NCBI GenBank assembly: GCA_001972305.1
Contig: BDDD01001370.1
Location: 1 to 64,000 of the forward strand
Direction of reading: 5' to 3'
Length of the DNA stretch: 64,000 nucleotides
From: Cephalotus follicularis
Lineage: Eukaryota; Streptophyta; Magnoliopsida; Oxalidales; Cephalotaceae
Every line of letters starts with the position of its first letter. Within the stretch, counting starts at the first letter, position 1. The position numbers were made by a program, and so were the translations under genes. Below, one piece after another: positions 11,734 through 22,317 of this stretch. The notes beneath the pieces were generated by a model, which did not search any database, was not told the DNA's origin, and saw nothing but the letters and a program-made list of their open reading frames with translations.

Positions 11734-12944
11734 GTAGGGGTAATGATATGTCATGGAAGATATGAGTATGCCTATTATGTATGTTATTTTCTGCATAATT
11801 ACATGTATTGAATTGATTGGAAATTGAATTAGCATTACATGACTTGCTATTTCTGCATTTTCTGGGCAGAGGCAGTCGACTGACACCCAAAGCAGTCGAC
11901 TACTCAACCCAATAGTCGACTGGTTCTTCATGGCAGCCGACTGTTCTGGGTAGAAAATTCATACATTGATTGAATGGTTACTGTTTGTTAATGTTATTGA
12001 ATTGTATATGCTACCACCATCTACTATATACTGTTTGATGTTATTTAACATCACTACTACTTGTATTACAATGATCGAACGAATTATGTACTATATGCAT
12101 AATGCGTGGTTTTAAACACCATTTTCAAGTAAGAACTCTTATTGCAAGAATTATTGATTTACGAAAGTGTTACCGAATGTGCTACTGTCACATTATTATA
12201 AACTGTTTTGGTGTCATTTATCACCACCACCACTTGTATTTCAATGATTAAAACCAACTATGGACTATGTATCCAATTTATGAAATCAAACTATCATTTT
12301 CAAGTGAATGATTATTGCCAAATAAACTACTGATTTTTCCTCCTATATGAGAGGTACTTACTGTTTTGTTTTCCAAATTGGAAACCACTATTTAAGTGAT
12401 GTCGTTTTCCTCCATAGAGAGGTATGATAAGTGAAGTGTTATAGTTTCTAAAGAAAACTACTTTCTATTGCATATTGATGATATATGTAATATTATTCTT
12501 GAATAGATTGTATTGATTGTGTATGAGTGCCGTGGTTTGGTGACGGAGGTTGTCACTGACTACGGGAATGTGATTCTGAGTGCCAGGAGTTGGCCAGAAC
12601 ATCACCTAAGTGTGTTTGCAGTGTTAAACTACCCGCCAACGCCGGTAGTAAGTGTTACCTAGTCTGTCATTCTCGGAGCGCAGGGTGATATATAGGTGGT
12701 GCACAGTTAGTGCTAGGAGTTAGCGACATGTGACACCCAAGTGAGTGTTGAATTGATTGTACCCTTGTGCGGTATTCTTGCATATGGATTGTTTATGGCC
12801 ACTTGGCATGATTGCTTATATATTGGCTCATTCAAATGTTATTTTGATATAAACTATCACACATGTTGCATTCCTATACTCCTTACCATACATTATCATT
12901 CTACTTAGCCAAGTGAGGACAACGGCTAACCCCTACAATTTCAG
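11734..12944 (+). other. Putative leader intron within LTR C
   Basis: A donor-like gatttgag|gtagggg and an acceptor-like ctacaatttcag|attaag bound 1211 bp. Both sites recur at matching places in H (47005-48306) and J (58479-60619), and degraded forms lie in A. Intron function is inferred from these sites only; no transcript evidence is available. GTCGAC cluster 2 lies inside it. Confidence 0.4.
11872..11943 (+). repeat. GTCGAC-core palindrome cluster 2 of LTR C
   Basis: Four copies in 72 bp: gcagtcgactga, gcagtcgactac, atagtcgactgg and gcagccgactgt. The 3' LTR copy (near 23840-23915) has the same array with point mutations. Confidence 0.9.
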
Positions 12945-13287
12945 ATTAAGCAAGGACATTTGGAGACTGCTGCTGAAGCTTGGAGAGCTTCTTAATTTCA
13001 ATTTAAGGTTGATTATTATGATGTTGTACTATAATTTGAATTTGAACGGTTCATACCTCGTAGTGTTGTATTTTCCTTTTATGTAAGGGTAATTGTGGTT
13101 TTACCCGCACGTAGTATGGGATGCGTGCGGACAGCTTACTTTATATTTCGGCTTATCGAATGCTTCCGCAAATTTTATTTATGACTATTAATTTGAAATG
13201 CTGGAATATTATTTTATGCTTATTTTCTGATATCACCACATATGCTGGTCCATTATACGTGAATGGAAATACGGGGTGTGACAAGCA

Positions 13288-13300
13288 TGGTATCAGAGCA
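13288..13300 (+). other. Primer-binding site of element C
   Basis: tggtatcagagca lies four bases after the 5' LTR end and matches the 3' end of initiator tRNA-Met, the primer expected for minus-strand DNA synthesis. Confidence 0.95.
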
Positions 13301-13389
13301 TATTCCATATATGCTAAGCTGGGATAAGTTTCTTGGAAGTTAAGTGAATTGTTTCCTAATGATTTTTGTCATTCCATATAGGAAACGGA

Positions 13390-14387
13390 ATGGATCTAAG
13401 AAGAGGCGGACGTGGAAGGCGTAGAGCTGATGAGGGGAACAATGCCTGGCCTGTTCACGAGAATGCCCCGGAGGTGAATGTCCCTCCAGTACATGATGAG
13501 AGGATTAACTTCGAGCGCATGGCTGATCTTTTCCAACAGCAGATCCAAGCCAATACAGCAAACATGGAACAGATGAGACAAATGTATGAGGCTACTCAAG
13601 CCCGACAGTGTGTTCCAGAAGTAAATCATGTTGGCAATTTTGGCAGAGACCTGGAGCGGTTCATGCGACAGAATCCTCCAACCTTTAATGGTGAGTTGAA
13701 TGCTACCATAGCTGAACGGTGGATCAGAGACCTGGAAAAGATATTTGCTGCCCTAGAATGCACCGATGACCAAAAGCTTAATTTTGCTGTGTATCGCTTG
13801 TGGGGTGAGGCAACTTATTGGTGGGAGAGAACTGAAGCGAAATGGGAAAACCGTGGGCTTGACAGGACTTGGGACAGATTCCAGTCCGAGTTTCTTGGTA
13901 CTTACGTACCGCAGATTGAACGAGATCATCGAGAGACAGAGCTGATGGAGTTATGTCAAGGGGAGATGACGGTAGCTCAATACCAGACTAGATTCATGGA
14001 GCTGGCGAGACACACGCCTTATCTTGTTGAGGGTGAGTCACGGATGATCCGAAGGTTCTTGAAAGGCCTTCGACCAGATATCAGGTCCAAATTGTTATTA
14101 TTACAGCTGACCACTTTTGTTGATGTTGCTGAAAGAGCAATGATTCTGGAAGCAGATGCAAATGACAGAAGGATTGAGCGATCTCGTACTCAATCGAGAC
14201 CAGCACAGTCACAAGGACAGGGTAGCAACAAACCTGCTGGTTCTGCAAAGTCTGGAAATAAGAATCAAGGAGGTTTTCGACGCAACAATTTTCGATCAAG
14301 AACTCCTAATCGAAGTGGCTCACAGAACTCTGAAGGATGCACTTTTTGCGGTCGTCCAAATCATGATGAATCAGAATGTTGGAAGAA
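13390..14387 (+). pseudogene. gag: Gag of element C (cut by an assembly gap)
   Basis: Capsid/nucleocapsid protein of the retrotransposon. ATG at 13390 (MDLRRGGRGRRRADEG) is chosen as start because it follows the leader and aligns with element A. The frame is open for 332 codons. It has a glutamine-rich helix region (LFQQQIQANTANMEQM), the retrotrans-gag core (RFMRQNPPTFNGELN, WIRDLEKIF, LWGEATYWWERTEAKWE), a basic serine/glutamine-rich linker and a CCHC zinc knuckle, CTFCGRPNHDESEC (14338-14379). The gap starts eight bases later. Element H shows a second knuckle and a protease next, so these are presumably hidden in the gap. Gag itself shows no damage; the pol that follows is broken. Confidence 0.9.
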
Positions 14388-15285
14388 NNNNNNNNNNNNN
14401 NNNNNNNNNNNNNNNNNNNNNNNNNNNNNNNNNNNNNNNNNNNNNNNNNNNNNNNNNNNNNNNNNNNNNNNNNNNNNNNNNNNNNNNNNNNNNNNNNNNN
14501 NNNNNNNNNNNNNNNNNNNNNNNNNNNNNNNNNNNNNNNNNNNNNNNNNNNNNNNNNNNNNNNNNNNNNNNNNNNNNNNNNNNNNNNNNNNNNNNNNNNN
14601 NNNNNNNNNNNNNNNNNNNNNNNNNNNNNNNNNNNNNNNNNNNNNNNNNNNNNNNNNNNNNNNNNNNNNNNNNNNNNNNNNNNNNNNNNNNNNNNNNNNN
14701 NNNNNNNNNNNNNNNNNNNNNNNNNNNNNNNNNNNNNNNNNNNNNNNNNNNNNNNNNNNNNNNNNNNNNNNNNNNNNNNNNNNNNNNNNNNNNNNNNNNN
14801 NNNNNNNNNNNNNNNNNNNNNNNNNNNNNNNNNNNNNNNNNNNNNNNNNNNNNNNNNNNNNNNNNNNNNNNNNNNNNNNNNNNNNNNNNNNNNNNNNNNN
14901 NNNNNNNNNNNNNNNNNNNNNNNNNNNNNNNNNNNNNNNNNNNNNNNNNNNNNNNNNNNNNNNNNNNNNNNNNNNNNNNNNNNNNNNNNNNNNNNNNNNN
15001 NNNNNNNNNNNNNNNNNNNNNNNNNNNNNNNNNNNNNNNNNNNNNNNNNNNNNNNNNNNNNNNNNNNNNNNNNNNNNNNNNNNNNNNNNNNNNNNNNNNN
15101 NNNNNNNNNNNNNNNNNNNNNNNNNNNNNNNNNNNNNNNNNNNNNNNNNNNNNNNNNNNNNNNNNNNNNNNNNNNNNNNNNNNNNNNNNNNNNNNNNNNN
15201 NNNNNNNNNNNNNNNNNNNNNNNNNNNNNNNNNNNNNNNNNNNNNNNNNNNNNNNNNNNNNNNNNNNNNNNNNNNNNNNNNNNNN
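14388..15285. other. Assembly gap (898 N)
   Basis: A run of N replaces the end of gag, the protease and the start of reverse transcriptase of element C. The true length is unknown. Open frames running through it are artefacts. Confidence 0.99.
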
Positions 15286-15287
15286 TG

Positions 15288-18013
15288 AAGGTTCAACTGC
15301 AAGATTACCTTGACAAGGGTTTTATCAGACCGAGTGTATCACCGTGGGGAGCACCGGTTCTGTTTGTGAAGAAGAAGGATGGATCGATGCGGCTATGCAT
15401 TGATTACAGATTGCTGAATCAAGTGACGGTAAAGAACAAGTATCCTCTACCACACATTAAGGAGTTGTTCGATCAATTGCAAGGCTCAACTGTATACTCT
15501 AAACTTGACCTGAGGACAGGTTACCTTCAGTTGAGGATTAGAGAAGGCGATGTGGAGAAAACTGCATTTCGAACCAGATATGGGCACTATGAATTCCTGA
15601 TACTGCCGTTTGGTTTGACTAATGCTCCTGCAGCTTTTATGTGCTTAATGAACAAGGTGTTCCAACCTTATCTGGACCAGTTTGTCGTCATATTCTTAGA
15701 TGACATTCTTATCTACTCAAGGAGCACTGAAGAACATATGCAGCACTTGAGAATTGTACTGCAGACACTCCGGAAGGAACAGTTGTACGCCAAATTCAGT
15801 AAGTGTGAATTCTTGCTGGATCATGTGACGTTCCTTGGTCACATAGTGTCGAGTGAAGGATTGTCAGTGGACCCTGCGAAGATTGAAAGCATTGTTGATT
15901 GGCCCCAACAGAAGAACGTGACGGAAGTTCGTAGTTTCTTGGGTTTTGATGGCTATTATCGTAGATTCATCGAGGGATTCTCGAAGCTTGCTACACCACT
16001 GACACAGTTGACTCAGAAGAAGTCCAGTTTTGTGTGGGATGATTCCTGTGAAGCGAATTTCCAAGAATTGAAGAGTCGGTTGATTTCGGCTCCAGTGTTG
16101 GCATTACCGGAAGGTATTGAGGGATTTACTGTCTATACAGATGCCTCTGGGAAAGGATTGGGATGCGTTCTTATGCAACATGGTAGGGTGATTGTATACG
16201 CATCGAGGAAGTTAAAACCGTACCAGGAAAATTATCCCGTACATGACCTTGAGTTGGCAGCCATAGTGTTTGCTTTACAGAAATGGAGGCACTATCTCTA
16301 TGGTGCTCAGTTTGAAATCTTCACTGACCACAAGGGCTTGAAGTATTTGTTCTCCCAAAAGGAGCTCAACATGAGACAAAGGCGATGGGTGGAGTTCTTC
16401 AACGATTACAACTGCAATATTCAATACCACCCAGGAAAAGCAAATGTAGTGGCTGATGCGCTGAGTCGTAAAGCGACGATTGCTGGAGCTATGGTTTCAC
16501 AGTGGAAGCTATTGGAGGAATTTCAGAGTTGGAATCCGTTCATGGTTTCCCGAGGAGTGATTGTGGCAAGTATGAGAGCACGACCGGAACTACTCGAGCG
16601 TATCTTGACTGCTCAATATAGTGATGCTGAATTATGGAGTATTCGTGAGAACCTTGACACTGATTCTGAGTTCTCCATTCATACTGATGGCATATTGAGG
16701 TTCCAAGGAAGGATATGTGTTCCGGATGATGAGGGTATCAAGAGTGAGTTACTGCAACAAGCTCACAAATCAAGATACAGTGTTCACCCAGGAAGTTCCA
16801 AGATGTGGCACGACCTGAAGAAGAATTACTGGTAGAGCGGCATGAAGAGATAAATTGTTGAATATGTAGCAAGGTGTTTGACCTATAAGCGAGTGAAGGC
16901 TGAACATCAGAAACCTGCGGGACTGCTACAATCGCTACCAGAGGTTTAATGGAAATGGGAGCACGTGACCATGGACTTTGTGTCAGGATTACCGAGGTCA
17001 CGAAACCAACATGAAGCAGTGTGGGTTGTTGTGGACAGACTCACTAAGTCTGCACACTTTCTTCCAATGAACATGACACATTCTATCGAGAAGCTTGCTC
17101 GATTGTACATTCGGGAGATAGTGAGATTACATGGGGTACCGGTCAGTATTGTCTGCGACCGTGATGCTAGATTTACTTCAAGGTTCTGGAAGAAGTTCCA
17201 AGCACTATGGGAACAACCTTGAACTTTAGCACTACATTTCACCCACAGACTGACGGACAGTCCGAGCGTACTATCCAGACTCTGGAGGATATGTTATGGG
17301 CTTGCATGATTGATTTTGCTGGGAGTTGGGAGGATCATCTGGCATTGATTGAATTCTCCTACAACAACAGTTTTCATACCAGCATTGGAATGGCTCCGTA
17401 TGAAGCTTTGTACGGAAGGAAATGCAGATCACCTATCTGCTGGGACGAGGTAGGTGAGAGACAAGTATTGGGACCGGACTTGGTTCAAGAGACCACTGAT
17501 AAAGTGGAGATGATCAAGAGGAGACTGCTTGCTGCACAGAGTCGGCAGCAGAGTTACGCCAATAGCAAGAGAAGGAAACTAGAGTTTGAGAAGGGAGATC
17601 ATGTGTTCTTGAAGATCTCGCCTTCGAAAGGCATATACCATTTTGGCCTCAAAGGGAATTTAGCTCCAAGGTATAATGGACCTTATGAGATACTGGAGAG
17701 AGTGGGGGAGGTAGCATACCAGATTGCATTACTGCCTAGCTTGTCGGACGTGCATAACATATTCCATCTTTCCATGTTACGGAAATACGTACCCGACCCA
17801 TCTCACATTTTGAGCTACGACCCTGGATTCATTAGTCCAAGGTTGACATATGAAGAAAGGCCAACGAGGATTGTTGATCAAATGGAAAAGGTTTTGAGGA
17901 AAAAGTTCATCCCTATGGTCAAAGTGCTGTGGCGTTTTCACGGAGCGGAGGAAGCTACGTGGGAGCGTGAGGATGAAATGAGGGAGACATTTCCCCACTT
18001 ATTCGAAATGTGA
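15288..18013 (+). pseudogene. pol: Pol polyprotein of element C (RT, RNase H, integrase, chromodomain)
   Basis: Enters from the gap at [16 protein letters not shown]. Reverse transcriptase shows [18 protein letters not shown] and the catalytic FLDD (about 15690-15710). RNase H starts near [12 protein letters not shown] and includes [13 protein letters not shown] and ADALSRK. Integrase has the H2C2 region [15 protein letters not shown], then the DDE core with [21 protein letters not shown] and TDGQSER. The C-terminus has a GPY-like segment (APRYNGPYEILERVGEVAY) and a chromodomain (MVKVLWRFHGAEEATWERED), which in this family binds modified histones and targets integration. Damage: TAG at 16833-16835 in integrase, TAA at 16947-16949, and a one-base frameshift near 17200. 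Ends at TGA 18011-18013. Confidence 0.92.
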
Positions 18014-18050
18014 TGTAAGGGCTAAATTCGAGGATGAATTTTCTTGAATG

Positions 18051-18059
18051 AGGGGGGAA
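18051..18059 (+). other. Polypurine tract of element C
   Basis: aggggggaa lies immediately before the 3' LTR start TGTAATAACC at 18060. It is the plus-strand primer expected at this place. Confidence 0.9.
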
Positions 18060-18307
18060 TGTAATAACCGCAACTTCAATTAATGTATATTGATCCAATT
18101 TTGAATAAAATGTACATTTTAATTGAGTTATTTATCCAATTCTACTGATTTCTATGACTGGTAAATGTTTGGGGTGAACTGATATGCAATTGGTGAAGTA
18201 TCAAAGACTAGGAAACCCTAATCTAACCCAAACATCTGACTGTCACAGAGCAACAGTCGACTGTTTGCCACGTGAAGAAGGCAGTCGACTGCCACAACAA
18301 GAAAAAG

Positions 18308-18566
18308 GGTTATTTGAAACGCACCCTTTTGAAACGGATGACGCGGCCGTTTCAAAAGGATGTCCTTTTGAAACGGCCGCGTCATCCGTTTCAAAAGGTA
18401 TAGTATTTGGAACGGATGAGTATTTACCGTTTCAAAAGGTTTAACCTTTTGAAACGGAAGTTTGTCACCGTTTCAAAAACCCTGAACCTTTTGAAACGGT
18501 AGAATTCGCCGTTGCAAAAACTCTACCTTTTGAAACGGATAGCTTTCAACCGTTTCAAAAGGTTAG
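18308..18566. repeat. Left subterminal repeat array of the CACTA element
   Basis: About ten copies of ccttttgaaacgg or its reverse complement ccgtttcaaaagg, alternating in orientation. In CACTA elements such repeats bind the element's DNA-binding protein. A perfect 35-bp inverted repeat lies at 18325-18359 and 18364-18398 with a 4-bp spacer. Confidence 0.9.
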
Positions 18567-19095
18567 TGTAACGCCCCAGATCCGAGTCTACTTTATGCTC
18601 AAAGCGAACTTCGGGAAGTCGGTGCGTTACGTGGTGGTGAAACCTATTATCCTTTAACCATCCTACTAAAAGCTAATATCTATAAATAACTTGATATACT
18701 AAACCTTAAAATTTTACACTCTTATTTAAATCATTATGACAATTATAGTCAACATCTTACACTTCCACAGGATCTATCAAAGACATAATACAGCGGAAAA
18801 CATTAGTTATAATGTCATAAACTATTACACAAATTATATTTCGTAACATAATTCCTTCTTGAAATATCATTTATGAGCTCCTGCCAAAAGCCCGACTTTC
18901 CTTGTTTAATCTTTTCCTGGAAAATTTTAGTTGAAAACAAAAACATCGAAAGGAGTGAGCATCAAAATAGCTCAGTAAGAATTATCGTAATAAAACATTA
19001 TTGAAATTCATTTTCTGGTGTTTTTATAAAACAGTATATTTCACATTCATTCATTTCTTTTCTGATCATATCTCATGAATGGAATAATATCATGA
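18567..19095 (-). mobile_element. Truncated gypsy LTR fragment (R) inside the CACTA element
   Basis: The minus strand ends in gactcggatctggggcgttaca at 18567. It matches the 3' part of LTR K (near 54860-55483), including ccacgtaacgcaccga and the stretch around gaaaggagtgagc. The other end fades out before the RSH exon, so only the last 530 bp or so of an LTR remain. The sequence outside the terminus is the CACTA subterminal array, so the LTR either inserted into the transposon or came in with captured DNA. Confidence 0.75.
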
Positions 19096-19725
19096 CACAT
19101 TTTGGCAAAGTTTTATGCTTGATAGTTGATAGTTGGAACAACACAGCTTGCAAAATAGTCGAAGCAGATCGCTGCATACCATGTTCCTTGCCATGGAAGA
19201 TGCTAGCGCTGTCCTGATTAAGCTGGCTGATCGGTTGCACAATATGATGACATTAGAGGCATTGCCTTTGGTCAAGCAACAGAGATTTGCCAAGGAGACT
19301 TTGGAAATCTTTGCACCATTGGCTAATCGTTTAGGAATCTCCAATTGGAAGGAGCAACTTGAAAATTTGTGTTTTAAGCATCTTAACCCATATCAGCACA
19401 AGGAATTGTCCTCTAAGCTTGTGGAGTCCTTTGATGAGGCGATGATTGCTTCTGCTGTAGAGAAACTAGAGCAATCTCTCAAGGATAAAGCCATCTGTTA
19501 CCATGTTTTATCTGGGCGACATAAAATAGTAGCAGATAGTACGCCTTTTAATTTTATCTCTATATGTTATCGTCATTCCAGCATTAAAGGGTTTCTAAAT
19601 ACTCAATTTTGATTATTATTCGTGTTTTGGACATTATTCTCTTGAAAGGTAGACTGCATATTCTTGACATGTTAGTTATAAGGAAAACGTATAAGGGTTT
19701 CCTAAACAAATTCCTCTCATTCAAG

Positions 19726-20268
19726 GTTGCAAAGAGATGCTTTGCCTCTTTTTAATATGCTGAGATCGCGTTACAAGTCAAGTTTAGACAGGGAACCTGC
19801 ATTTTATGAGGTGTGCAATGTTTGCCTTAAATATCCTGATTGTTTAAGAGTACTTCTCTGATATTCCTATACTTTTTTCTGTACTTTTTTTTTTGTAGAC
19901 AATGAATTTCATTTATAATATAGTTGTTGTCGTATATATCTCTTCTCACCAACATTGAGTTACTGCCAATTTTTTCTCTTTGCTAAAATGATTCCAACAC
20001 AATATCACGTTCAGTTCCTTGACGAAATCGCGGAGAAGTTCTATGGAGTACAGCGCAGAAATCCTCTTCAAGGGATGTTTGGGGATATCTTCAAGGTGTT
20101 TATTCATTAATCTTTTGTTATTTAATTTTTTTTTCACTTATTTTAGGTGGATAGTGAAGGTGGGATGCTTGTGTATCTTTTAAAGTTACAAAATAAATAC
20201 TACTTAGGAGCAGGATTGTTACTCATAAAGATAATTTATTTTTGACACTTAAGCAGATGATGGGGTGA
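19726..20268 (+). pseudogene. GET4: Captured last exons of a GET4-like gene
   Basis: Between RSH pieces 1 and 2 lie three exon-like blocks in one reading sense: 19726-19810 ([25 protein letters not shown]), 20015-20095 ([27 protein letters not shown]) and 20257-20268 (MMG then TGA). The introns have GT-AG borders (gag|gtgtg, gttcag|ttcc, aag|gtgtt, aagcag|atg). This resembles the C-terminus of plant GET4, a cytosolic component of tail-anchored protein insertion into the ER. The identification is from memory of the family and needs a search; that the blocks form one spliced open frame is visible in the sequence. Only the 3' end of the gene is present. Confidence 0.7.
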
Positions 20269-20269
20269 C

Positions 20270-20820
20270 CAGCAATCTGACGGCAAATCTCAATATATTA
20301 CTGCATCACAGTATCCCAGCAATTCTCCTCTTTTTGTGCCTTCAAGTGGGGTGTTTGATATGTTTGACACTGGAAAAGCATCTCTTTTAATTATATGATC
20401 ATTTTTGTAAGTGACTTTCTTCTTTCCTATGATTTAACAAAACTATAATACAAATTTTTTACCAATACAATCAATAAAGTTATGGCACCTGCATGTCTTG
20501 TACAATCATTAAACTTATCGACTGCTTCTCAACTTATCATGGTATATTAACCAAATCTGAAAGTTGCTGCTACAATTCCTTGTAAATTTGGAGATTGCAG
20601 GTATTGGCAAAGCCACTAGAATACATGTTGCACTGAAGGTATGGTTGGATTCTATTTGTTTACTGTCATTCGCAAGGTGGAATGCTGGAAAACATATAAA
20701 AACCAATGCCTATTGCATGCAGGATAGTTTTAGTCATAAAATTTGTGGAGTCCTTTATGGTCTGGCATTTTATTGTGTGATCAAATTTGCAGTTCTCATG
20801 TGATGATGCTTTATGTTATG
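20270..20820. other. CACTA interior, unassigned intron-like DNA
   Basis: AT-rich DNA with no recognised domain. A short exon-like stretch near 20564-20639 (frame LEIAGIGKATRIHVALK, followed by gtatgg) could be from a third gene or be chance. Confidence 0.4.
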
Positions 20821-21206
20821 CAGAAAGAAGCTTACCGTGGATGAAATCCATGATATTCATGGCCTACGTTTGATTGTTGGCAATGAAGAGGACTGTTATA
20901 AGGCCCTGAGAGTTGTGCACCAGTTATGGCCTGAAGTGCCTGGAAAATTTAAAGACTACATTACTGACCCAAAGTTCAATGGGTATGTTAGCTCGTTAGT
21001 AGTTCTGGATTAACTACTCAAATTAATGGTTTCCTTCTAACTGGGAAGTTCATTGTAGGTATCAATCTCTTAACACAGTTGTGATGGATGAAGGAATGGT
21101 TCCACTTGAAGTTCAAATTCGAACAAAGCAGATGCATTTGCAAGCTGAATTTGGATTTGCAGCTCATTGGAGATACAAGGAAGGTGACTGTGAGCACTCT
21201 TCTTGA

Positions 21207-22317
21207 TTGAAAATGACAAGGTTTGTTCCCGAATCTAAACACCCTTGCATAATCTGTTTGGAATTAGGACTAAATACTAAGAAGTTTGATGACCAAATGG
21301 TCATGTGAGAGTATTAAGTAAATCTTAGCAGGTTTCATAAGACCTGGTTTAATGTTTGTTGAGCAACGCACAAGTATTACTCCTATCAAGAGTGCTAGTA
21401 GTGACTTGCTCGGTATTTTTGGGCTGAAAAAGAAACTAATACGAGTTATATGATTGATTAGTTAGATTTCCAATGCCTTAATCGCGCTTTTGAACTCTGA
21501 ACTTGCTCTTTGTTCATTTGACTGATTGAAATCTCTTATATTGAAGTCTTTGCATATAGATTTGGTCTATGAGAAACTTTACTGGAATATAATAATGGTA
21601 GGTGTCACTTTGACTCACCTCTTTAAAAATGGAATTCCATTTCATGTAAAAACTTCTTGTTTTAGCCCTTTTGCGTCACATAATTTGTATACCATTGCAT
21701 GTACAAGAGAAGTTTATTTCCATGTTGTCCTCGATTGTTAATTTGTGTGAACTGCTGAATATATATGTGTGCAACTTTGGATGACCAATAACTTGGTTAG
21801 ATTCATTTCAACAGTAAGTTGATATAGATCGATGAGTCTAGATCACTCTGCTTTTAGCTTCTGAAAATGGTGAGAGTGAATAAATCTAAACTTTTTTCAC
21901 CTCTCTGACAAGAAAGATAATTATAACTAATTTTTTGAAGTTTGTAGCATAAATACTGTTATGGGTACATGGGATTTATTTATCTCCTGAAGTATTGTTA
22001 TAACTATGGTGACTCCTGCAGAATTTGGTGAGCTATGGATGAGGAGCTTGTAACTTTGATGCAAAATCTCATATTCTTTGAAGGTCAGACGAAAGAAAGC
22101 GAAGACAATAAAGCTTGCAAAGGAGACTTGAGTAAAACGAACAGATTCACAAATATTAAAAGAGGAAGATGGATATATGAATAGCCACGTGCTTGTATAT
22201 TTAAGCAAAATAATTATTTGTCGATAATATTGTATAATAATATATTTTTATTATTTTTTAATAAAAAAATTTGATTATAAAAGATTTAAATGAATTATAT
22301 TTATTTTTTATTTTTTA
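21207..22317. other. CACTA interior, unassigned DNA
   Basis: About 1.1 kb without a convincing coding frame, becoming strongly AT-rich (22205-22317). It may be captured intron sequence following the RSH exons. Confidence 0.5.

Larger units (their letters stand above)
10427..13283 (+). repeat. 5' LTR of element C (2857 bp)
   Basis: It starts TGTAATAACC and ends ggggtgtgaca. In order: GTCGAC cluster 1 (10601-10680), GA-rich stretch near 10828-10875, donor-like gag|gtagggg at 11734, GTCGAC cluster 2 (11872-11943), a block ending in gacatgtgacacc near 12732, acceptor-like aatttcag at 12944, and the conserved box cgcacgtagtatgggatg near 13107. The 3' LTR at 18060 aligns along its whole length apart from the CACTA insertion. 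This copy holds the uninterrupted (empty) CACTA target site near 10654-10662. Confidence 0.95.
19133..21206 (+). pseudogene. RSH1: Captured exons of an RSH1-like (p)ppGpp synthetase/hydrolase gene
   Basis: Three exon pieces align in my memory with plant RSH1 (RelA/SpoT homologue of plastids). Exon piece 1 (19133-19525) covers the end of the HD hydrolase domain: [39 protein letters not shown], ending LSGRHK. A one-base deletion near 19170 shifts its first codons. Piece 2 (20824-20982) has synthetase motifs [30 protein letters not shown] and [11 protein letters not shown] 76-bp intron with GT-AG ends leads to piece 3 (21059-21203) with LEVQIRT and [15 protein letters not shown], then TGA. The HD N-terminal half, an exon between pieces 1 and 2, and the C-terminal region are missing. 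It cannot make the enzyme. Confidence 0.88.

Noticed and set aside
13288..13300. tRNA gene suggested by tggtatcagagc
   Set aside because: It is the primer-binding site only; no cloverleaf surrounds it here or at the other sites.
13366..16835. Long open frames (640 and 819 codons) crossing the N run, and 313- and 385-codon frames through it
   Set aside because: They are open only because N is translated as X. The real gag ends at the gap and the real pol starts after it in its own frame.
18308..18566. The 6-kb repeats around 18300-22600 as a local tandem satellite
   Set aside because: Copies alternate in orientation, are restricted to the two ends of one element, and are bounded by CACTA termini and a TSD.
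19133..21206. A functional RSH ((p)ppGpp synthetase/hydrolase) gene
   Set aside because: Start, part of the HD domain, an internal exon and the whole C-terminus are missing, a frameshift is present near 19170, and the piece lies inside a transposon.
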